A DNA stretch of 64,000 bases from Cellvibrionaceae bacterium (GCA_021151525.1 JAGKXD010000023.1:1-64000); one strand, 5' to 3'; numbered from the stretch's first letter, positions 1 to 10,178 are shown. Notes: generated from the sequence alone by a model not told the origin. Numbers and translations are program-made.

Positions 1-3
1 TTA

Positions 4-1818
4 TTACATCCCGTACTCAGCACCTTCAGCAGGCGCAGCTTCTGCTTTTTCTTTTTTACGCAAACGAATATGCAATTCACGTAATTGCAAATCGTCCACG
101 AAACCTGGAGCATCAGTCATTACACAGGCAGCACTTTGTGTTTTCGGGAAAGCGATTACGTCGCGGATTGAACTTGCGCCAATCATTAACATAATCAAGC
201 GATCCAAACCAAACGCCAAACCACCGTGTGGTGGTGCACCGTATTTCAAAGCGTCTAACAAGAAGCCGAACTTTTCGCGCTGCTCTTCTTCGCTGATACC
301 AAGAATATTAAACACAGTTTGCTGCATTTCTTTGGTGTGAATACGCACCGAACCGCCACCCAATTCAGTACCGTTCAATACCAAATCGTATGCTTGTGAC
401 AATGCAGTCGCAGGGTTTGCAGCCAGCTCTTCTGGTGAGCAAGATGGAGCTGTAAATGGGTGGTGAATTGCAGTCAAGCTGCCATCATCCAACTCTTCGA
501 ACATGGGGAAATCAACAACCCACAACATGGCCCATTCTTTGGTGTACAAATTCAAATCTGCACCGAGTTTGCAACGCAACGCGCCCAAAGCTTCGGTTAC
601 GATTTTATGTTTGTCGGCGCCAAAGAAAATCAAATCGCCGTTTTCTGCACCAACGCGCTCAAGAATTGCTGCTCGAACAGGAACGGGAAGATTTTTAACG
701 ATTGGAGATTGCAAACCTTCTACAAGATCGTTCTTGTCGTTAACTTTTATGTACGCCAAACCTTTTGCACCATAAATGCTAACAAACTTGGTGTAATCGT
801 CGATTTGCTTACGGGTTAGCTTTTCATTTCCACCGGGGACTTTGAGCGCAGTAACGCGAGATTTTGCATCGTTAGCTGGGCCAGCAAATACTTTAAAGTC
901 TACGTCTTTAACGAGGTCTTTAACATCAACCAGCTCTAAAGGAATACGCATATCAGGTTTGTCTGAACCGTATTTTGCGATAGCTTCAGAGAAAGGCATA
1001 CGTTGCAATTCATCGAACTCTACGCCTTTCAAATCTTTGAACACTTCACGAATCATACCTTCAGTCACGCTCATAATTTGGTCTTGAGTCATGAATGAAG
1101 TTTCGATATCGATCTGAGTAAATTCTGGTTGGCGATCTGCACGCAAATCTTCATCGCGGAAACATTTTGCAATTTGGTAGTAACGATCAAATCCGGCAAC
1201 CATCAACAATTGCTTAAACAATTGTGGTGATTGTGGCAATGCGAAAAATTTATTTTCGTGCGTACGAGACGGAACCAAATAATCGCGCGCACCTTCTGGA
1301 GTAGCGCGAGTGAGAATTGGAGTTTCAATATCCAAAAAGTTATTGCGATCTAAATAGTTGCGAATTGCGCTGGTTACTTTTGAGCGGAAACGCAAACTTT
1401 TTTGCATTTCCAAACGGCGCAAATCGAGGAAGCGATATTTCAAACGTGTTTCTTCGCCTACGTTTGAAAATGAATCCAATGGAAATGGAATAGTTTCGGC
1501 TTCATTCAGAATGGTCAAACCAGTACCGTAAACTTCAATTTCACCGCTCGCCATATTTGGGTTTACAGCTGCGGCTGCACGAGCGCGAACTTTACCAGTC
1601 ACTTGTAATACGTATTCGCCGCGAACTTTATCAGCCAGAGCAAAATTCTCTTTTGCATCTGGATCAAACACCACTTGCACAATACCTTCACGGTCGCGCA
1701 GGTCGATAAAGATCACTCCACCGTGATCGCGACGACGATCCACCCAACCTGAAAGGGTAACTTCTTGATCGATATGAGCGGCATTTAAAGCGCCACAGTA
1801 TTGGCTGCGCATAGGCAT
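4..1818 (-). CDS. aspS: aspartyl-tRNA synthetase
   Basis: Class II aminoacyl-tRNA synthetase that charges tRNA(Asp) (possibly also tRNA(Asn), as in many bacteria lacking AsnRS) in the cytoplasm. The 604-residue length fits the bacterial type. The N-terminal OB-fold anticodon-binding domain (about residues 1-110, with [11 protein letters not shown]) is followed by motif 2 ([18 protein letters not shown], near residue 220), the bacterial GAD insertion and motif 3 ([13 protein letters not shown], near 540). Two in-frame ATGs lie six bases apart (at 1818 and 1812); GGGAT just upstream fits either. It is followed upstream on the same strand by the FmdB-type gene, the arrangement seen in pseudomonads. 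Essential housekeeping gene; identification is secure. Confidence 0.97.
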   Translation of the reverse strand: MPMRSQYCGALNAAHIDQEVTLSGWVDRRRDHGGVIFIDLRDREGIVQVVFDPDAKENFALADKVRGEYVLQVTGKVRARAAAAVNPNMASGEIEVYGTGLTILNEAETIPFPLDSFSNVGEETRLKYRFLDLRRLEMQKSLRFRSKVTSAIRNYLDRNNFLDIETPILTRATPEGARDYLVPSRTHENKFFALPQSPQLFKQLLMVAGFDRYYQIAKCFRDEDLRADRQPEFTQIDIETSFMTQDQIMSVTEGMIREVFKDLKGVEFDELQRMPFSEAIAKYGSDKPDMRIPLELVDVKDLVKDVDFKVFAGPANDAKSRVTALKVPGGNEKLTRKQIDDYTKFVSIYGAKGLAYIKVNDKNDLVEGLQSPIVKNLPVPVRAAILERVGAENGDLIFFGADKHKIVTEALGALRCKLGADLNLYTKEWAMLWVVDFPMFEELDDGSLTAIHHPFTAPSCSPEELAANPATALSQAYDLVLNGTELGGGSVRIHTKEMQQTVFNILGISEEEQREKFGFLLDALKYGAPPHGGLAFGLDRLIMLMIGASSIRDVIAFPKTQSAACVMTDAPGFVDDLQLRELHIRLRKKEKAEAAPAEGAEYGM

Positions 1819-1864
1819 TATCCCGTTATATAAAAGTAAGTATTAAGTCATTGCGGGGACTAAT

Positions 1865-2128
1865 TTAGTCCGCGGCTTTGCTGCCAGAACTGCTCGACGA
1901 GCTGGAAGCGCTCGAACCAGAGTCACCGGCTAAATTCTTTTTATTACCTGATTTGAAATCAGTTTCATACCAACCGCCGCCCTTTAAGCGGAAACCGGCT
2001 GCGGAAATTTGCTTCTTCAATGCTGGCTTATTACAGGCTGGGCAATCAACTAAGGGGTCATCACTCAAACGCTGCAGGGCTTCAAGGGCATGACCACAAG
2101 ACTCGCACTGATACTCGTAAATAGGCAT
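1865..2128 (-). CDS. FmdB-family zinc ribbon protein
   Basis: Small 87-residue protein opening with MPIYEYQCESCGH, the signature of the FmdB/CxxC_CXXC_SSSS regulatory-protein family. Two CxxC pairs (CESC and CPAC) should form one zinc ribbon; the tail is a run of Ser, Gly and Ala that is typical of the family. The molecular role of this family is not established. It sits 46 bases upstream of aspS on the same strand, a pairing common in gammaproteobacteria, and probably shares its transcript. Confidence 0.9.
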   Translation of the reverse strand: MPIYEYQCESCGHALEALQRLSDDPLVDCPACNKPALKKQISAAGFRLKGGGWYETDFKSGNKKNLAGDSGSSASSSSSSSGSKAAD

Positions 2129-2287
2129 CTCTGACTCTCAAAACAACAATTAAACCGATTTTCCAGAGTCTTTACCCTGAAAAAGCTCGCGATTATAGCC
2201 TAAGGAGCCGTCAGCGAGAACCATGCAACGAAGCATAAAACCACAAGATTTGAAGCACGCACGAACAAAAAATGACCGGAGAGAGGC

Positions 2288-2980
2288 TTACTTAGGCACA
2301 CTTGAATAATGCATACGCTCCTGCACCGATTGCGCATGCTCACTAACATAGACAGGAAAGCGCTTCTCAAAGCGGCGCGGGCTGGGCAACATAACGGCCA
2401 AATGGGCTGCTTGGGAATCACTCAAATAAGCTGCCGATTGCCCGAACTGCCGGCGCGCGCCCGCCTCTGCACCAAAGACACCATTACCCCACTCCACCAC
2501 ATTGAGATACACCTCAAGAATGCGGTGCTTACTCCACAGCGACTCAAGCATGACCGTAATAACGGCTTCTTGCAGCTTACGCGCGTAGGAGCGCGAGGGA
2601 GATAAAAATAAATTTTTTGCCAATTGCTGGGTAATAGTGGAACCGCCAGCAACTTTTTTACCTTTGCGTTGATTTTTCTTGAGCGCGTATTCAATGCCAC
2701 TCCAATCGAAACCATAATGATCCATAAATTTATCGTCTTCTGACGCAACCACTGCGCGCTTTAAACTCATGGAAATTCTTTCGTAAGGCACCCACTGATA
2801 TTGCAGCTTTGCTTGCGGATTTTTTTCTTGCAGCTCATCTAAACGAATCTCCATAAAATGAGTTTCATGCGGCGGATTATATTTCCACCACAAAACCCAG
2901 GCAAAAATCCAAACTTGATAAGCGAGTAACAGCAAGAATGCTATAAGAATTAAACGCTTTAGTAATCGCACAATAAGCAT
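2288..2980 (-). CDS. mtgA: monofunctional biosynthetic peptidoglycan transglycosylase
   Basis: GT51-family glycosyltransferase that polymerises lipid II into glycan strands on the periplasmic face of the inner membrane. One N-terminal membrane segment (about residues 8-33) is followed by the GT51 motifs: VVASEDDKFMDHYGFDW with the catalytic Glu in EDDKF, GGSTITQQLAKNLFLS, and YLNVVEWGNGVFGAEAGA. The length of 230 residues matches MtgA, and there is no transpeptidase domain, so it is not a class A PBP. Sixteen bases separate it from the DUF4124-type gene upstream. Confidence 0.95.
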   Translation of the reverse strand: MLIVRLLKRLILIAFLLLLAYQVWIFAWVLWWKYNPPHETHFMEIRLDELQEKNPQAKLQYQWVPYERISMSLKRAVVASEDDKFMDHYGFDWSGIEYALKKNQRKGKKVAGGSTITQQLAKNLFLSPSRSYARKLQEAVITVMLESLWSKHRILEVYLNVVEWGNGVFGAEAGARRQFGQSAAYLSDSQAAHLAVMLPSPRRFEKRFPVYVSEHAQSVQERMHYSSVPK

Positions 2981-2996
2981 TCGTTAAACGTCGGAT

Positions 2997-3392
2997 TTAA
3001 TTGTTGATGATTGCTTCAGTGTGAGCATCTTTCGCTTTTTGTAACTCTCGTATTTCATCTTTCATGGTTTTAGGTTTTTCTTCTTGTGACTCAACAGGTT
3101 TCACCACAGGCATCGGCGGCAACACGTTAGCATTCGTATTTACTTCAATCGTTTTTGCACCATCAACGGGGCGATTCTCATAATGAACAACGCCCTTGGC
3201 ATCAGTCCATTTAGATACTTTTACGGTAGTTGCTTCTGAAGATGAATTATTATGCTTAAGTTTTTCCACCCAAGATTTAGCACTCGCCAACCAATTGTGC
3301 ACAGGAAGATATGCAGATTGTTGGTAACTCACATAATTCATTACAATCAACAATACAAAACCTAAAATAACTAGCCTAAATATAATTTTCAT
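2997..3392 (-). CDS. DUF4124-type membrane-anchored protein
   Basis: A 131-residue protein with a single N-terminal membrane helix (about 5-22), then a short segment reading KVSKWTDAKGVVHYENRP (about 57-75), which resembles the DUF4124 fold (a W/Y-DxxG-V-H-Y pattern found in many small envelope proteins). The C-terminus is Pro/Lys/Glu-rich and ends in a helical charged stretch. It is probably periplasmic and anchored in the inner membrane. Function is unknown. It lies directly upstream of mtgA on the same strand, which hints at a cell-wall context but does not prove one. Confidence 0.7.
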   Translation of the reverse strand: MKIIFRLVILGFVLLIVMNYVSYQQSAYLPVHNWLASAKSWVEKLKHNNSSSEATTVKVSKWTDAKGVVHYENRPVDGAKTIEVNTNANVLPPMPVVKPVESQEEKPKTMKDEIRELQKAKDAHTEAIINN

Positions 3393-3420
3393 AAAATCCC
3401 TTAGTTATTATCGCACTCAC

Positions 3421-3455
3421 AAAAAATCCGATAGATTTACGCTACCGGATTTTTG
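3421..3455 (-). terminator. intrinsic terminator after the DUF349 gene
   Basis: On the minus strand AAAATCCG pairs with CGGATTTT across a roughly 15-base loop region (with a weak inner GTAG/CTAT extension) and is followed by a T-run. It lies between the DUF349 gene and the next minus-strand gene, so it should end the DUF349 transcript. Confidence 0.7.
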
Positions 3456-3464
3456 TTCACGAGA

Positions 3465-6284
3465 TTAATGTGCGGCTTTTAATCGGCAAGCGTTAAAGCG
3501 TTCAAACAAACTCTCATATTCTGTTGACGCAACGGCACCCACAGCGACCCATTCGAATACAAGGTTTTCAATTTCTGTCGCGGCATCCTGAGTTTTACGA
3601 CCAAAGTTTTGCTGCAATTGATTGACCTGGAATGCGGTGCGCAATGCTTGCTCTGAAGCTGGAGTCACACTATCCGTTAAAATATCTGCGCGAATGCATA
3701 GTTCACGTAAAACATTTAGATTCTCTGCAATATCTGCACTCGCATTTGCGCGAGCAAATTTTTGTTGGATAGCCTTTAAACCGCCTGATGGCCATTGGGT
3801 AATGGCATTAATCTGTGTTTGCAACTCTGCCTGTTCAGCCAAGTCTGGTAATTTACCTTTCACTAAAGCCAGCTCGTAATCATTTACAATTTTGTTGGCA
3901 GAAAATAAATTGACCCAAATTTGTTGCTTGAGCGCAACGCGTTCATCTTTTACTTTCTGTTCAAAGGTTTCTATTGCCTGATTGAAAGCTGTTTTGATTT
4001 CATTAACCTGGGCCTTGGGGAATTGCCCCAAGCCCGTGAACTCCTGGCGAATGCCATCAACACGTTTGCGCGAGTCTGTTAATGCTTGCCCAGTAAGTAC
4101 ACTTATGTTCGCCAACTCTGCGATCAGGTTTTTTGCAAGCGCCGAGTTCGCATCCAACTCCGCTTTAAATTCTGCAGATTGTTGTTGGCGCTTGGCAAAG
4201 ACTGCATCGCAAACATCTCTGAATTCATGCCACAGTTGCTGTTCTTCTTTGCGCAGGCTTGCGCCTATAGACTGCCAACGCGCTTGCAGCTTCTTAATTT
4301 CGTCGGTTGCTTTGCGCGAGTCATCTAAGCCGACTAATTGCTGGGCTTGCGCGATCACCTCTTTTTTAAGGTTTGCGTTTTTAGCGAACTCATCATGCAA
4401 TTTTTGTTGAATTGCAGCCAAAGCACTTTCAAACTCAGCCAATACTGGTTGCGTAGCCGCGCGTTCTGTAGGCGTGTAGTTACGCCATTCAGCACGAGCT
4501 ACGCGAATTACTTTTTCAACATCTTTCCAGTTAGCATTTTCCCAATCGTGATTTGCAAGGTAATCATTCAGCTGGGCGACAAGCTGTTTACACGAATTCA
4601 AATTGTTCTGACGAATAATTGCTTGCTCAACAAAATAATCGCGGCAAGGTTGATAGACTTTTTGCGCTAGCTCGTGAAATTTCTCCCACAAATCCTGATC
4701 CTGATCTTTACCACCTTTACTTAATGCGCGCCACTCATCTTGAATGCGCTTGATTTTATTCGCCAAGGTTTCGGGATGCTCTTTGCTGCCTTCCAATGCT
4801 TCAAGTTGAGCGATCAGCTCATGCTTTTTAGGTTGCACCGCATAATTTTTCCAATCCTGCAACTTAGTTAGAGTTTCATCTAACTGCTCAAGTTGATTAG
4901 CTAAGTGATTGGGCAACTGCTCAAGATTTTGTAATTTTTCATCAATTGCGCGACGAATGCCCACTGCCTTGCCTAAAATGCCCGAACTTACTGTCTCATT
5001 TGCTTTGCGGATTAAACCAGCAATATGACGTTGTGCAGATTGCAACTCAGCAGCTTTTTTCTCTGCAGCTTTTTCCCACTCTTGATAAGTTGCTTGCGCA
5101 GCGGTAATAGTTTCGGGAACTTCTTCTTTGAAAGACGCAGTTAAACTATTCACACGCTTTTTAAGTGATTGATAATGTGCGTGAGCTTCTTCCGAGGCAT
5201 TTGCTACAAATTGCTCGAAGCGTGTCTTGTGCGCAGTTAGACTACCGTGGGTAGCGTGGTGATCCAATTCATCGGCAATAATTCGATTTAATGCTGCTAC
5301 TGTTTTTTGTTCGTTCGCGCTTGGGGCTTTGACTGTAGCGAATGATTCCCAAACAGCATTTAGCAACTTAAGCAGAGCTTGGGTCTCATCTACATTTACG
5401 TCACTACTCACAATAGATACCAGCAATGCCTGCAATTGCTGCACATGTGCTTTACGCTCAACAGCAACGCTTTCTTCCGCTTTGCGATGAGCCTCTTGCG
5501 CCACTTGTTCAGCAGAAATACTGTCAATGGTAAGTTGAGCTTTGCTAATTGCCTGCGCAACTCGCGCAATCAACTCGCTGTTAGCATCTGCTTTTTTAGC
5601 ATCCCATTGCTGCTGCAGGTAGGTAAATTTGGCGATGAATTGTCCATCAAACGGGCGATTGCTGTGTTGCTCCAAGGATTGCACAACACCAGTAACGGCG
5701 GCGAGAATTTCGGCGGAGCGTTTTTCATCTTCTTTGAACGCATCACATTTCTCTTTAACGATTTTAAATACGGTTTTGTCTTTGGTTTTGGTATCTTTTA
5801 ACAGCTGCTGTAAAATTTGCTTATCGGTAATTTTTTCTGCTGCACGTTGGCGCAATTTGCTAGTGGAGCCGTCCACAGCGAACTTTGCCAGCTCGGTTTG
5901 ATCGCTAATTGAATCAAAAGCAGTTTCAAATAATTGTGCGTTGTTGCTCAACCCTAAAAGCGCGAAGAGCGCCATCTTATCGGTGATGCGTTGGCTGAGT
6001 TGTTCGCCATCAATTGCGCCTGAATCAATCAAACTTGCTAAACGTTGTTTGGCTGCTTTTTGTATAGCTGCGTTTAAATTGGATGCTTCGCTAATACCCG
6101 CAAGACTCAAGAGAATGTCTTGGTCGTTAATTTTTTGAATCGCTGCCATTCGTGTGGATTCATCGTCACCACTTTTAATAACGCCGACTAAAGCATCTAG
6201 TGACAAGGCTTCCAAATTGGTCGCTTTCTTTTCAACGATTTTGGGCTGAGGTTTCTTACCTAATAAACGCGCTAAAAATGACAT
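3465..6284 (-). CDS. DUF349 domain-containing protein
   Basis: A 939-residue soluble, mostly helical protein. The first 200 residues look like HEAT-type helical repeats (repeated patterns of the kind SLAGISEASNLNAAIQ). The middle and C-terminal parts contain several DUF349 repeats, recognisable by recurring W-x-E/A-L-S/G and W-K/H-x-F-H/R-x-x-C/A patterns (DEWRALSKGGKDQDQDLWEKF, ARWQSIGASLRKEEQQLW, PCRDYFVEQ), with long coiled-coil stretches between them. Members of this family are widespread in gammaproteobacteria and have no well established function. No signal peptide or membrane segment. It is monocistronic as judged by the terminator downstream. Confidence 0.88.
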   Translation of the reverse strand: MSFLARLLGKKPQPKIVEKKATNLEALSLDALVGVIKSGDDESTRMAAIQKINDQDILLSLAGISEASNLNAAIQKAAKQRLASLIDSGAIDGEQLSQRITDKMALFALLGLSNNAQLFETAFDSISDQTELAKFAVDGSTSKLRQRAAEKITDKQILQQLLKDTKTKDKTVFKIVKEKCDAFKEDEKRSAEILAAVTGVVQSLEQHSNRPFDGQFIAKFTYLQQQWDAKKADANSELIARVAQAISKAQLTIDSISAEQVAQEAHRKAEESVAVERKAHVQQLQALLVSIVSSDVNVDETQALLKLLNAVWESFATVKAPSANEQKTVAALNRIIADELDHHATHGSLTAHKTRFEQFVANASEEAHAHYQSLKKRVNSLTASFKEEVPETITAAQATYQEWEKAAEKKAAELQSAQRHIAGLIRKANETVSSGILGKAVGIRRAIDEKLQNLEQLPNHLANQLEQLDETLTKLQDWKNYAVQPKKHELIAQLEALEGSKEHPETLANKIKRIQDEWRALSKGGKDQDQDLWEKFHELAQKVYQPCRDYFVEQAIIRQNNLNSCKQLVAQLNDYLANHDWENANWKDVEKVIRVARAEWRNYTPTERAATQPVLAEFESALAAIQQKLHDEFAKNANLKKEVIAQAQQLVGLDDSRKATDEIKKLQARWQSIGASLRKEEQQLWHEFRDVCDAVFAKRQQQSAEFKAELDANSALAKNLIAELANISVLTGQALTDSRKRVDGIRQEFTGLGQFPKAQVNEIKTAFNQAIETFEQKVKDERVALKQQIWVNLFSANKIVNDYELALVKGKLPDLAEQAELQTQINAITQWPSGGLKAIQQKFARANASADIAENLNVLRELCIRADILTDSVTPASEQALRTAFQVNQLQQNFGRKTQDAATEIENLVFEWVAVGAVASTEYESLFERFNACRLKAAH

Positions 6285-6366
6285 ACAATTACCTTTTTAA
6301 AAATATACCTAGATGAATAAACATCTGGAGATTGAGAGTAGAGAAGTAAATTTACACACTTAAAAA

Positions 6367-7683
6367 CTAAACAAACACATCCAACAACAAAACACCTATC
6401 AAGCCGAGTGTTCCAACAATGGTTTCCATTGCAGACCAAGATGCAAAGGTCTGTTTCAAACTCAAATTGAAATATTCTTTATACATCCAGAAGCCAGAAT
6501 CATTAACGTGCGAGCACATTAAACTACCTGCACCGATTGCAAGCACCATCAAATTGGGATTGATATCGGGCGATGCCAATACCAAGGGCGCAACAATACC
6601 CGCAGCCGTTAAACCCGCCACGGTCGCAGATCCTAAACAAATACGAATGATTAATGCGATCAACCAACCGAGGAACAGCGGATTCACCGGAATATTTTTT
6701 AACCCAGCGGCGATTTCAGTGCTCACGCCACTATCAATAAAAATCTGCTTGAGCGCGCCCGCACCGGCAATAATGAGCAGAATAACAGAAATATCTTTTA
6801 AGGCCTGCGTATAGGTCTGCATTATTGATTTAAGCGTGTGGCCGCGCGCCAAACCTAAACTATAGCTGGCAATGATCAACGAAATAAGCATCACCATCAG
6901 GGGGTTGCCGACAAAAGCGATATAGGGTTTGAGCTGGATTTGATCTGCCAATACGGGGGTGAGCACACTTGCCGTGCTCAGCATAAGCACTGGCAGCAAA
7001 GCGACAAAAAAACTTTTGCGAGTGGATGGCAAAGCGTGATCGGGAATCATTTCGGGCGTAAAGGTGGATAAAGGTTCGCTGTGGATATTCTTTAAAAAGC
7101 GCGAAAAAATGGGACCGGCAATCATCATAGTCGGTAAGCCCACAATCAAACCATAAATCAGCGTAAGCCCCATATCTGCATGAAATTGCGGCACCAGCGC
7201 CGTTGGCGACGGATGCGGAGGTAAGAAACCGTGAGTCACGGAAAGTGCGGCCAGCAAGGGAATTCCCAAATAAACGGCGGGCAATTTCGTTTGATAGGCA
7301 ACCGAAAAAACCAGCGGCACTAGCAGCACAAAACCAACGTTGTAAAACAGTGGAATGCCCACAAAAAAACCGGTGAGCATCAGCGCCCAAGTAATATATT
7401 TTTCACCGCAGAATTTAATCAAGACAGACGTTATTTTTTGCGCTGCGCCGGAGTCGGCAATTAATTTTCCGAACATGGCTCCAAGGCAGATAATCGCGGT
7501 AAGCGAGCCTAAAATACTGCCCATGCCTTTTTCAACGGAATCAGGAATTTTATCGAGCGGAATCCCCAGCATTACGCCACCGGAAATCGCAGTCATCAAA
7601 AAGGCAACAAAGGGATTAATATTCCAGCGCGCCGTGAGCAGCACCAACAAGGCGATACAAATAACAACCGATAAAATAGACAT
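6367..7683 (-). CDS. GntP-family gluconate:H+ symporter
   Basis: A 438-residue polytopic inner-membrane protein with about 12 hydrophobic segments. It carries GntP-family hallmarks: GMGSILGSLTAIICLGAMFGKL, TGFFVGIPLFYNVGFVLLVPL, the THGFLPPHPSPTAL segment, and C-terminal CSHVNDSGFWMYKEYF. GntP, GntT and related permeases take up gluconate or similar sugar acids with protons. No gluconate kinase or dehydratase gene is adjacent, so the exact substrate stays open. It appears to be transcribed alone. Confidence 0.9.
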   Translation of the reverse strand: MSILSVVICIALLVLLTARWNINPFVAFLMTAISGGVMLGIPLDKIPDSVEKGMGSILGSLTAIICLGAMFGKLIADSGAAQKITSVLIKFCGEKYITWALMLTGFFVGIPLFYNVGFVLLVPLVFSVAYQTKLPAVYLGIPLLAALSVTHGFLPPHPSPTALVPQFHADMGLTLIYGLIVGLPTMMIAGPIFSRFLKNIHSEPLSTFTPEMIPDHALPSTRKSFFVALLPVLMLSTASVLTPVLADQIQLKPYIAFVGNPLMVMLISLIIASYSLGLARGHTLKSIMQTYTQALKDISVILLIIAGAGALKQIFIDSGVSTEIAAGLKNIPVNPLFLGWLIALIIRICLGSATVAGLTAAGIVAPLVLASPDINPNLMVLAIGAGSLMCSHVNDSGFWMYKEYFNLSLKQTFASWSAMETIVGTLGLIGVLLLDVFV

Positions 7684-7728
7684 GCTTAACCTTGCTTATT
7701 TTTTTGACTATTAGTATTTGTGACGAGC

Positions 7729-8040
7729 CTAGTTCAGGTCTAGGCCGATTTGATTTCCATCGTAAATTAAGGGCAAATAAGTGAGCGCGTGGCGGCAGCT
7801 GAGCGGATTAACCGGCATGCCGGAACGCAAATCAAATTCAATACCGTGCGTGGGGCAGCGCAATATATTTTTATTCACACTCGCCTGCGCTAAAGGCGCT
7901 TGTAAATGCGGACATTGGTTGGCGATGCAATAAACCCTGCCCTCTTCTTGCAGCAGAATCCACTCGCGCCCAGCCATGCGAAACACGCGGCGGTAACCAT
8001 CATAAAGCTGGTGCAATTTTTCCAGCGCAACAAATGCCAT
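7729..8040 (-). CDS. Rieske [2Fe-2S] protein
   Basis: A small stand-alone Rieske ferredoxin of about 103 residues. The cluster-binding motifs are both present: CPHLQAPL (Cys-x-His) and CPTHGIEFDLRSG (Cys-x-x-His), spaced by 17 residues, so a 2Fe-2S centre should form. Similar small Rieske proteins pass electrons to oxygenases or have unassigned redox roles. The ATG at 8040 is preferred; an in-frame GTG lies 36 bases upstream. It is divergent from the DUF1704 gene with about 260 bases between. Confidence 0.85.
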   Translation of the reverse strand: MAFVALEKLHQLYDGYRRVFRMAGREWILLQEEGRVYCIANQCPHLQAPLAQASVNKNILRCPTHGIEFDLRSGMPVNPLSCRHALTYLPLIYDGNQIGLDLN

Positions 8041-8300
8041 AGACCGACTTATAACCTCAGTTAAATCTGGCCGCACATTTCACCTGCGAGCCGTTTTTAC
8101 CGGAAAATTTACGCTGGCTATTTACACTGACAATCGAAGTCCACGCAAGCGATTTTACGGTTTTATACCTTGCGGCGGTGAATTCTAAGAATTTCGCGAT
8201 TTTTTGTCCTAAATCGTCTTTAGGATAATCACTTTTGGGCTGCCAGCGGTTAGAATGGGCGCGTCGATGACAGCCAAGCGCTGTTGCCTTATCGCCTTTG

Positions 8301-9653
8301 ATGAACATCTTTTATATGACGAATCAAGCCTATCTGGAGCGTTTGCGAAGCCTATCCAATCGCTTGGTAGCCCTGCAAAAGCCGATTCGCATTTTAGATG
8401 CGATCAAATGGCCCGCCGAGCTGGAAGCCAGTTTCTGCGCAAAAGGCGGACGCGAACTCCCGCAACTCGCCGCCAACTTCTACCAAAATCAACGCCTCGC
8501 GTTCGATACCGATAAAGTTTACCAACAGCTGAAAGAGCTCAAAACCGATGTGCGCCGCGACCTAGGCCGTGGTGATGCCTTGGGTCAGATTTTGCTGGCC
8601 ACCATCGACCAATATCAGGTGGTGATCGAGCTCTTGAAGGCGCGCGGAACGCCGCAATTCGGTCATTACAGTAAGCTACTCTATGGCTCAGCGCAGGACA
8701 AAATCCGCGGCGACCGTAAAACCTTGCGTGAAATGGGCGAGCGCTTGTGCCACGTCTTCTCACTGCCCGCCGCCGCACACCTGAATCGCCCCTACGCCAA
8801 CAGTATCGATTCGGAGCAAGCTGTCAGCAGCCTGCTGTGGCGAATGAATGAATACTTTGGCAACGGCGAAGTGCGGGTCGAAATTAGCGATGACATAGTG
8901 TCCGATGCCTCTGCCGGTGGCGATTGCATCAAAATTAACCGCCGCGCCATGTTTTCCGAGCTAGATTTACAGGTGCTGGAGGTTCACGAAGGTTGGGTGC
9001 ATATAGGCACCACCCTTAACGGTCGCCAACAACCTTGGGCGACTTGGTTGAGCGTAGGTTCGCCGCGTATTACCGCCATTCAAGAAGGTATGGCAGTACT
9101 AATGGAAACCCTGACTTTCAGTTCTTTTCCACAGCGCGCACGCCGTATTAGCGACCGTGTGGTCGCTGTGGATTTAGCCGAACAAGGAGCTGATTTCTGC
9201 CAGGTTTACCAGCACTTTTTAGAGCGCGGTATTAGTGAGCACGATAGTTATCGTGTAACCCAACGGGTCTTCCGCGGCGGTACATTAAGCGGTGGTTCAG
9301 TGTTTACCAAGGATATTTCCTACGTAAAAGGTTTCGTGGAAAACGTGAACTTTATTCGCAGCGCGATTCAGTCCGGCGTCCCCGAAATCATCCCCATGTT
9401 ATTTGTTGGCAAAGTGACTTTAGACGATTTACCACTGCTTTATGAGCGTTATTTGGAAGGCGTGATTGCCGGCCCCAAATACTTACCCCCCATGTTCCGC
9501 GATTTAAACGGGCTCTATGTGTGGTTTGGATTCTCAAGCAGTATGGGGCTGATGAATATCGCCAAGGTGCAGCAACATTTCAGCAAGCTCTTCCAAAAAA
9601 TGCCGGCGTCTACGCCTTTGTATCCCGGCAAAACTGATGTTGAATTAGATTAA
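8301..9653 (+). CDS. DUF1704/QEGLA-motif metallopeptidase-like protein
   Basis: About 450 residues, matching the family named for flavohemoglobin-expression modulation and a QEGLA motif (DUF1704). The same fold includes the eukaryotic tubulin tyrosine carboxypeptidase MATCAP, which uses an HExxxH zinc site. Here the sequence reads VLEVHEGWVHIG (H-E-x-x-x-H) followed about 35 residues later by ITAIQEGMAVLME, which supplies the Glu ligand, so the metal centre looks complete. The bacterial substrate is unknown. ATGs at 8301 and 8316 are both possible starts; neither has a clear ribosome binding site. Confidence 0.85.
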   Translation: MNIFYMTNQAYLERLRSLSNRLVALQKPIRILDAIKWPAELEASFCAKGGRELPQLAANFYQNQRLAFDTDKVYQQLKELKTDVRRDLGRGDALGQILLATIDQYQVVIELLKARGTPQFGHYSKLLYGSAQDKIRGDRKTLREMGERLCHVFSLPAAAHLNRPYANSIDSEQAVSSLLWRMNEYFGNGEVRVEISDDIVSDASAGGDCIKINRRAMFSELDLQVLEVHEGWVHIGTTLNGRQQPWATWLSVGSPRITAIQEGMAVLMETLTFSSFPQRARRISDRVVAVDLAEQGADFCQVYQHFLERGISEHDSYRVTQRVFRGGTLSGGSVFTKDISYVKGFVENVNFIRSAIQSGVPEIIPMLFVGKVTLDDLPLLYERYLEGVIAGPKYLPPMFRDLNGLYVWFGFSSSMGLMNIAKVQQHFSKLFQKMPASTPLYPGKTDVELD

Positions 9654-9670
9654 GTGAACGTGTTTATTAA

Positions 9671-10021
9671 ATGATGATGTATTACACCGTTGTAATTTCT
9701 GGCGCTAATATTTTTTTCGAAAATTATAATCGCACAGAACCTGTTGTTGGTTTTATCGCTTGCCGATTGATACAAGCGCAAACCGAAGAACTTGCTATTG
9801 CCACCGCCAAGCGCGATATCTTGGTTGATTGGAATCGCAGTTTCAACGCCGACCGCAAACTCGGCATGCCTGCGCTTAACATCGAACATATTGTGCCTTT
9901 TAATGGCTGGATAAAGCCCAAAACCAAACACGATTACTATTGGTTTACCGACGACGAGCACAAGCAAGCGCAAATCGCCGAACTAACCGCTCCGCCCAAG
10001 AAATGGTTTTGGCGCAAGTAA
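9671..10021 (+). CDS. small conserved-looking hypothetical protein
   Basis: A 116-residue protein I do not recognise. It begins with three consecutive ATG codons and continues into a hydrophobic beta-like segment (YYTVVISGANIFF), then a mixed globular body containing ATAKRDILVDWNRSFN and IVPFNGWIKPK, and a basic, Trp-rich end (PPKKWFWRK). No signal peptide, membrane helix or metal motif is visible. It begins 17 bases after the DUF1704 gene on the same strand and is probably co-transcribed. A strong hairpin follows it. Confidence 0.6.
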   Translation: MMMYYTVVISGANIFFENYNRTEPVVGFIACRLIQAQTEELAIATAKRDILVDWNRSFNADRKLGMPALNIEHIVPFNGWIKPKTKHDYYWFTDDEHKQAQIAELTAPPKKWFWRK

Positions 10022-10037
10022 GTTCCTACATTCCTTA

Positions 10038-10069
10038 GCGGCAGCAGTGCGATTCCCTACTGCTGCCGC
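10038..10069. terminator. GC-rich hairpin, possible transcript end
   Basis: A perfect 11-bp inverted repeat, GCGGCAGCAGT and ACTGCTGCCGC, with a 10-base loop. It lies 17 bases past the small hypothetical gene and before the export-type cluster. No T-run follows on either strand, so it may act as a pause or 3'-stabilising hairpin rather than a classic terminator. Confidence 0.45.
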
Positions 10070-10178
10070 AAATCCCCACTTAAATTTCCAGCGCTCATGC
10101 AATTTAGTTCTACACTTGCTAGAACAAGACTATAAAACAGCCATTTGGCTCCTATAAATTGCTCAAGCGTTCCACTCC

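Noticed and set aside
8057..8308. An 83-codon minus-strand open frame between the Rieske and DUF1704 genes
   Set aside because: It overlaps the starts of both real genes, has no ribosome binding site or family-like sequence.
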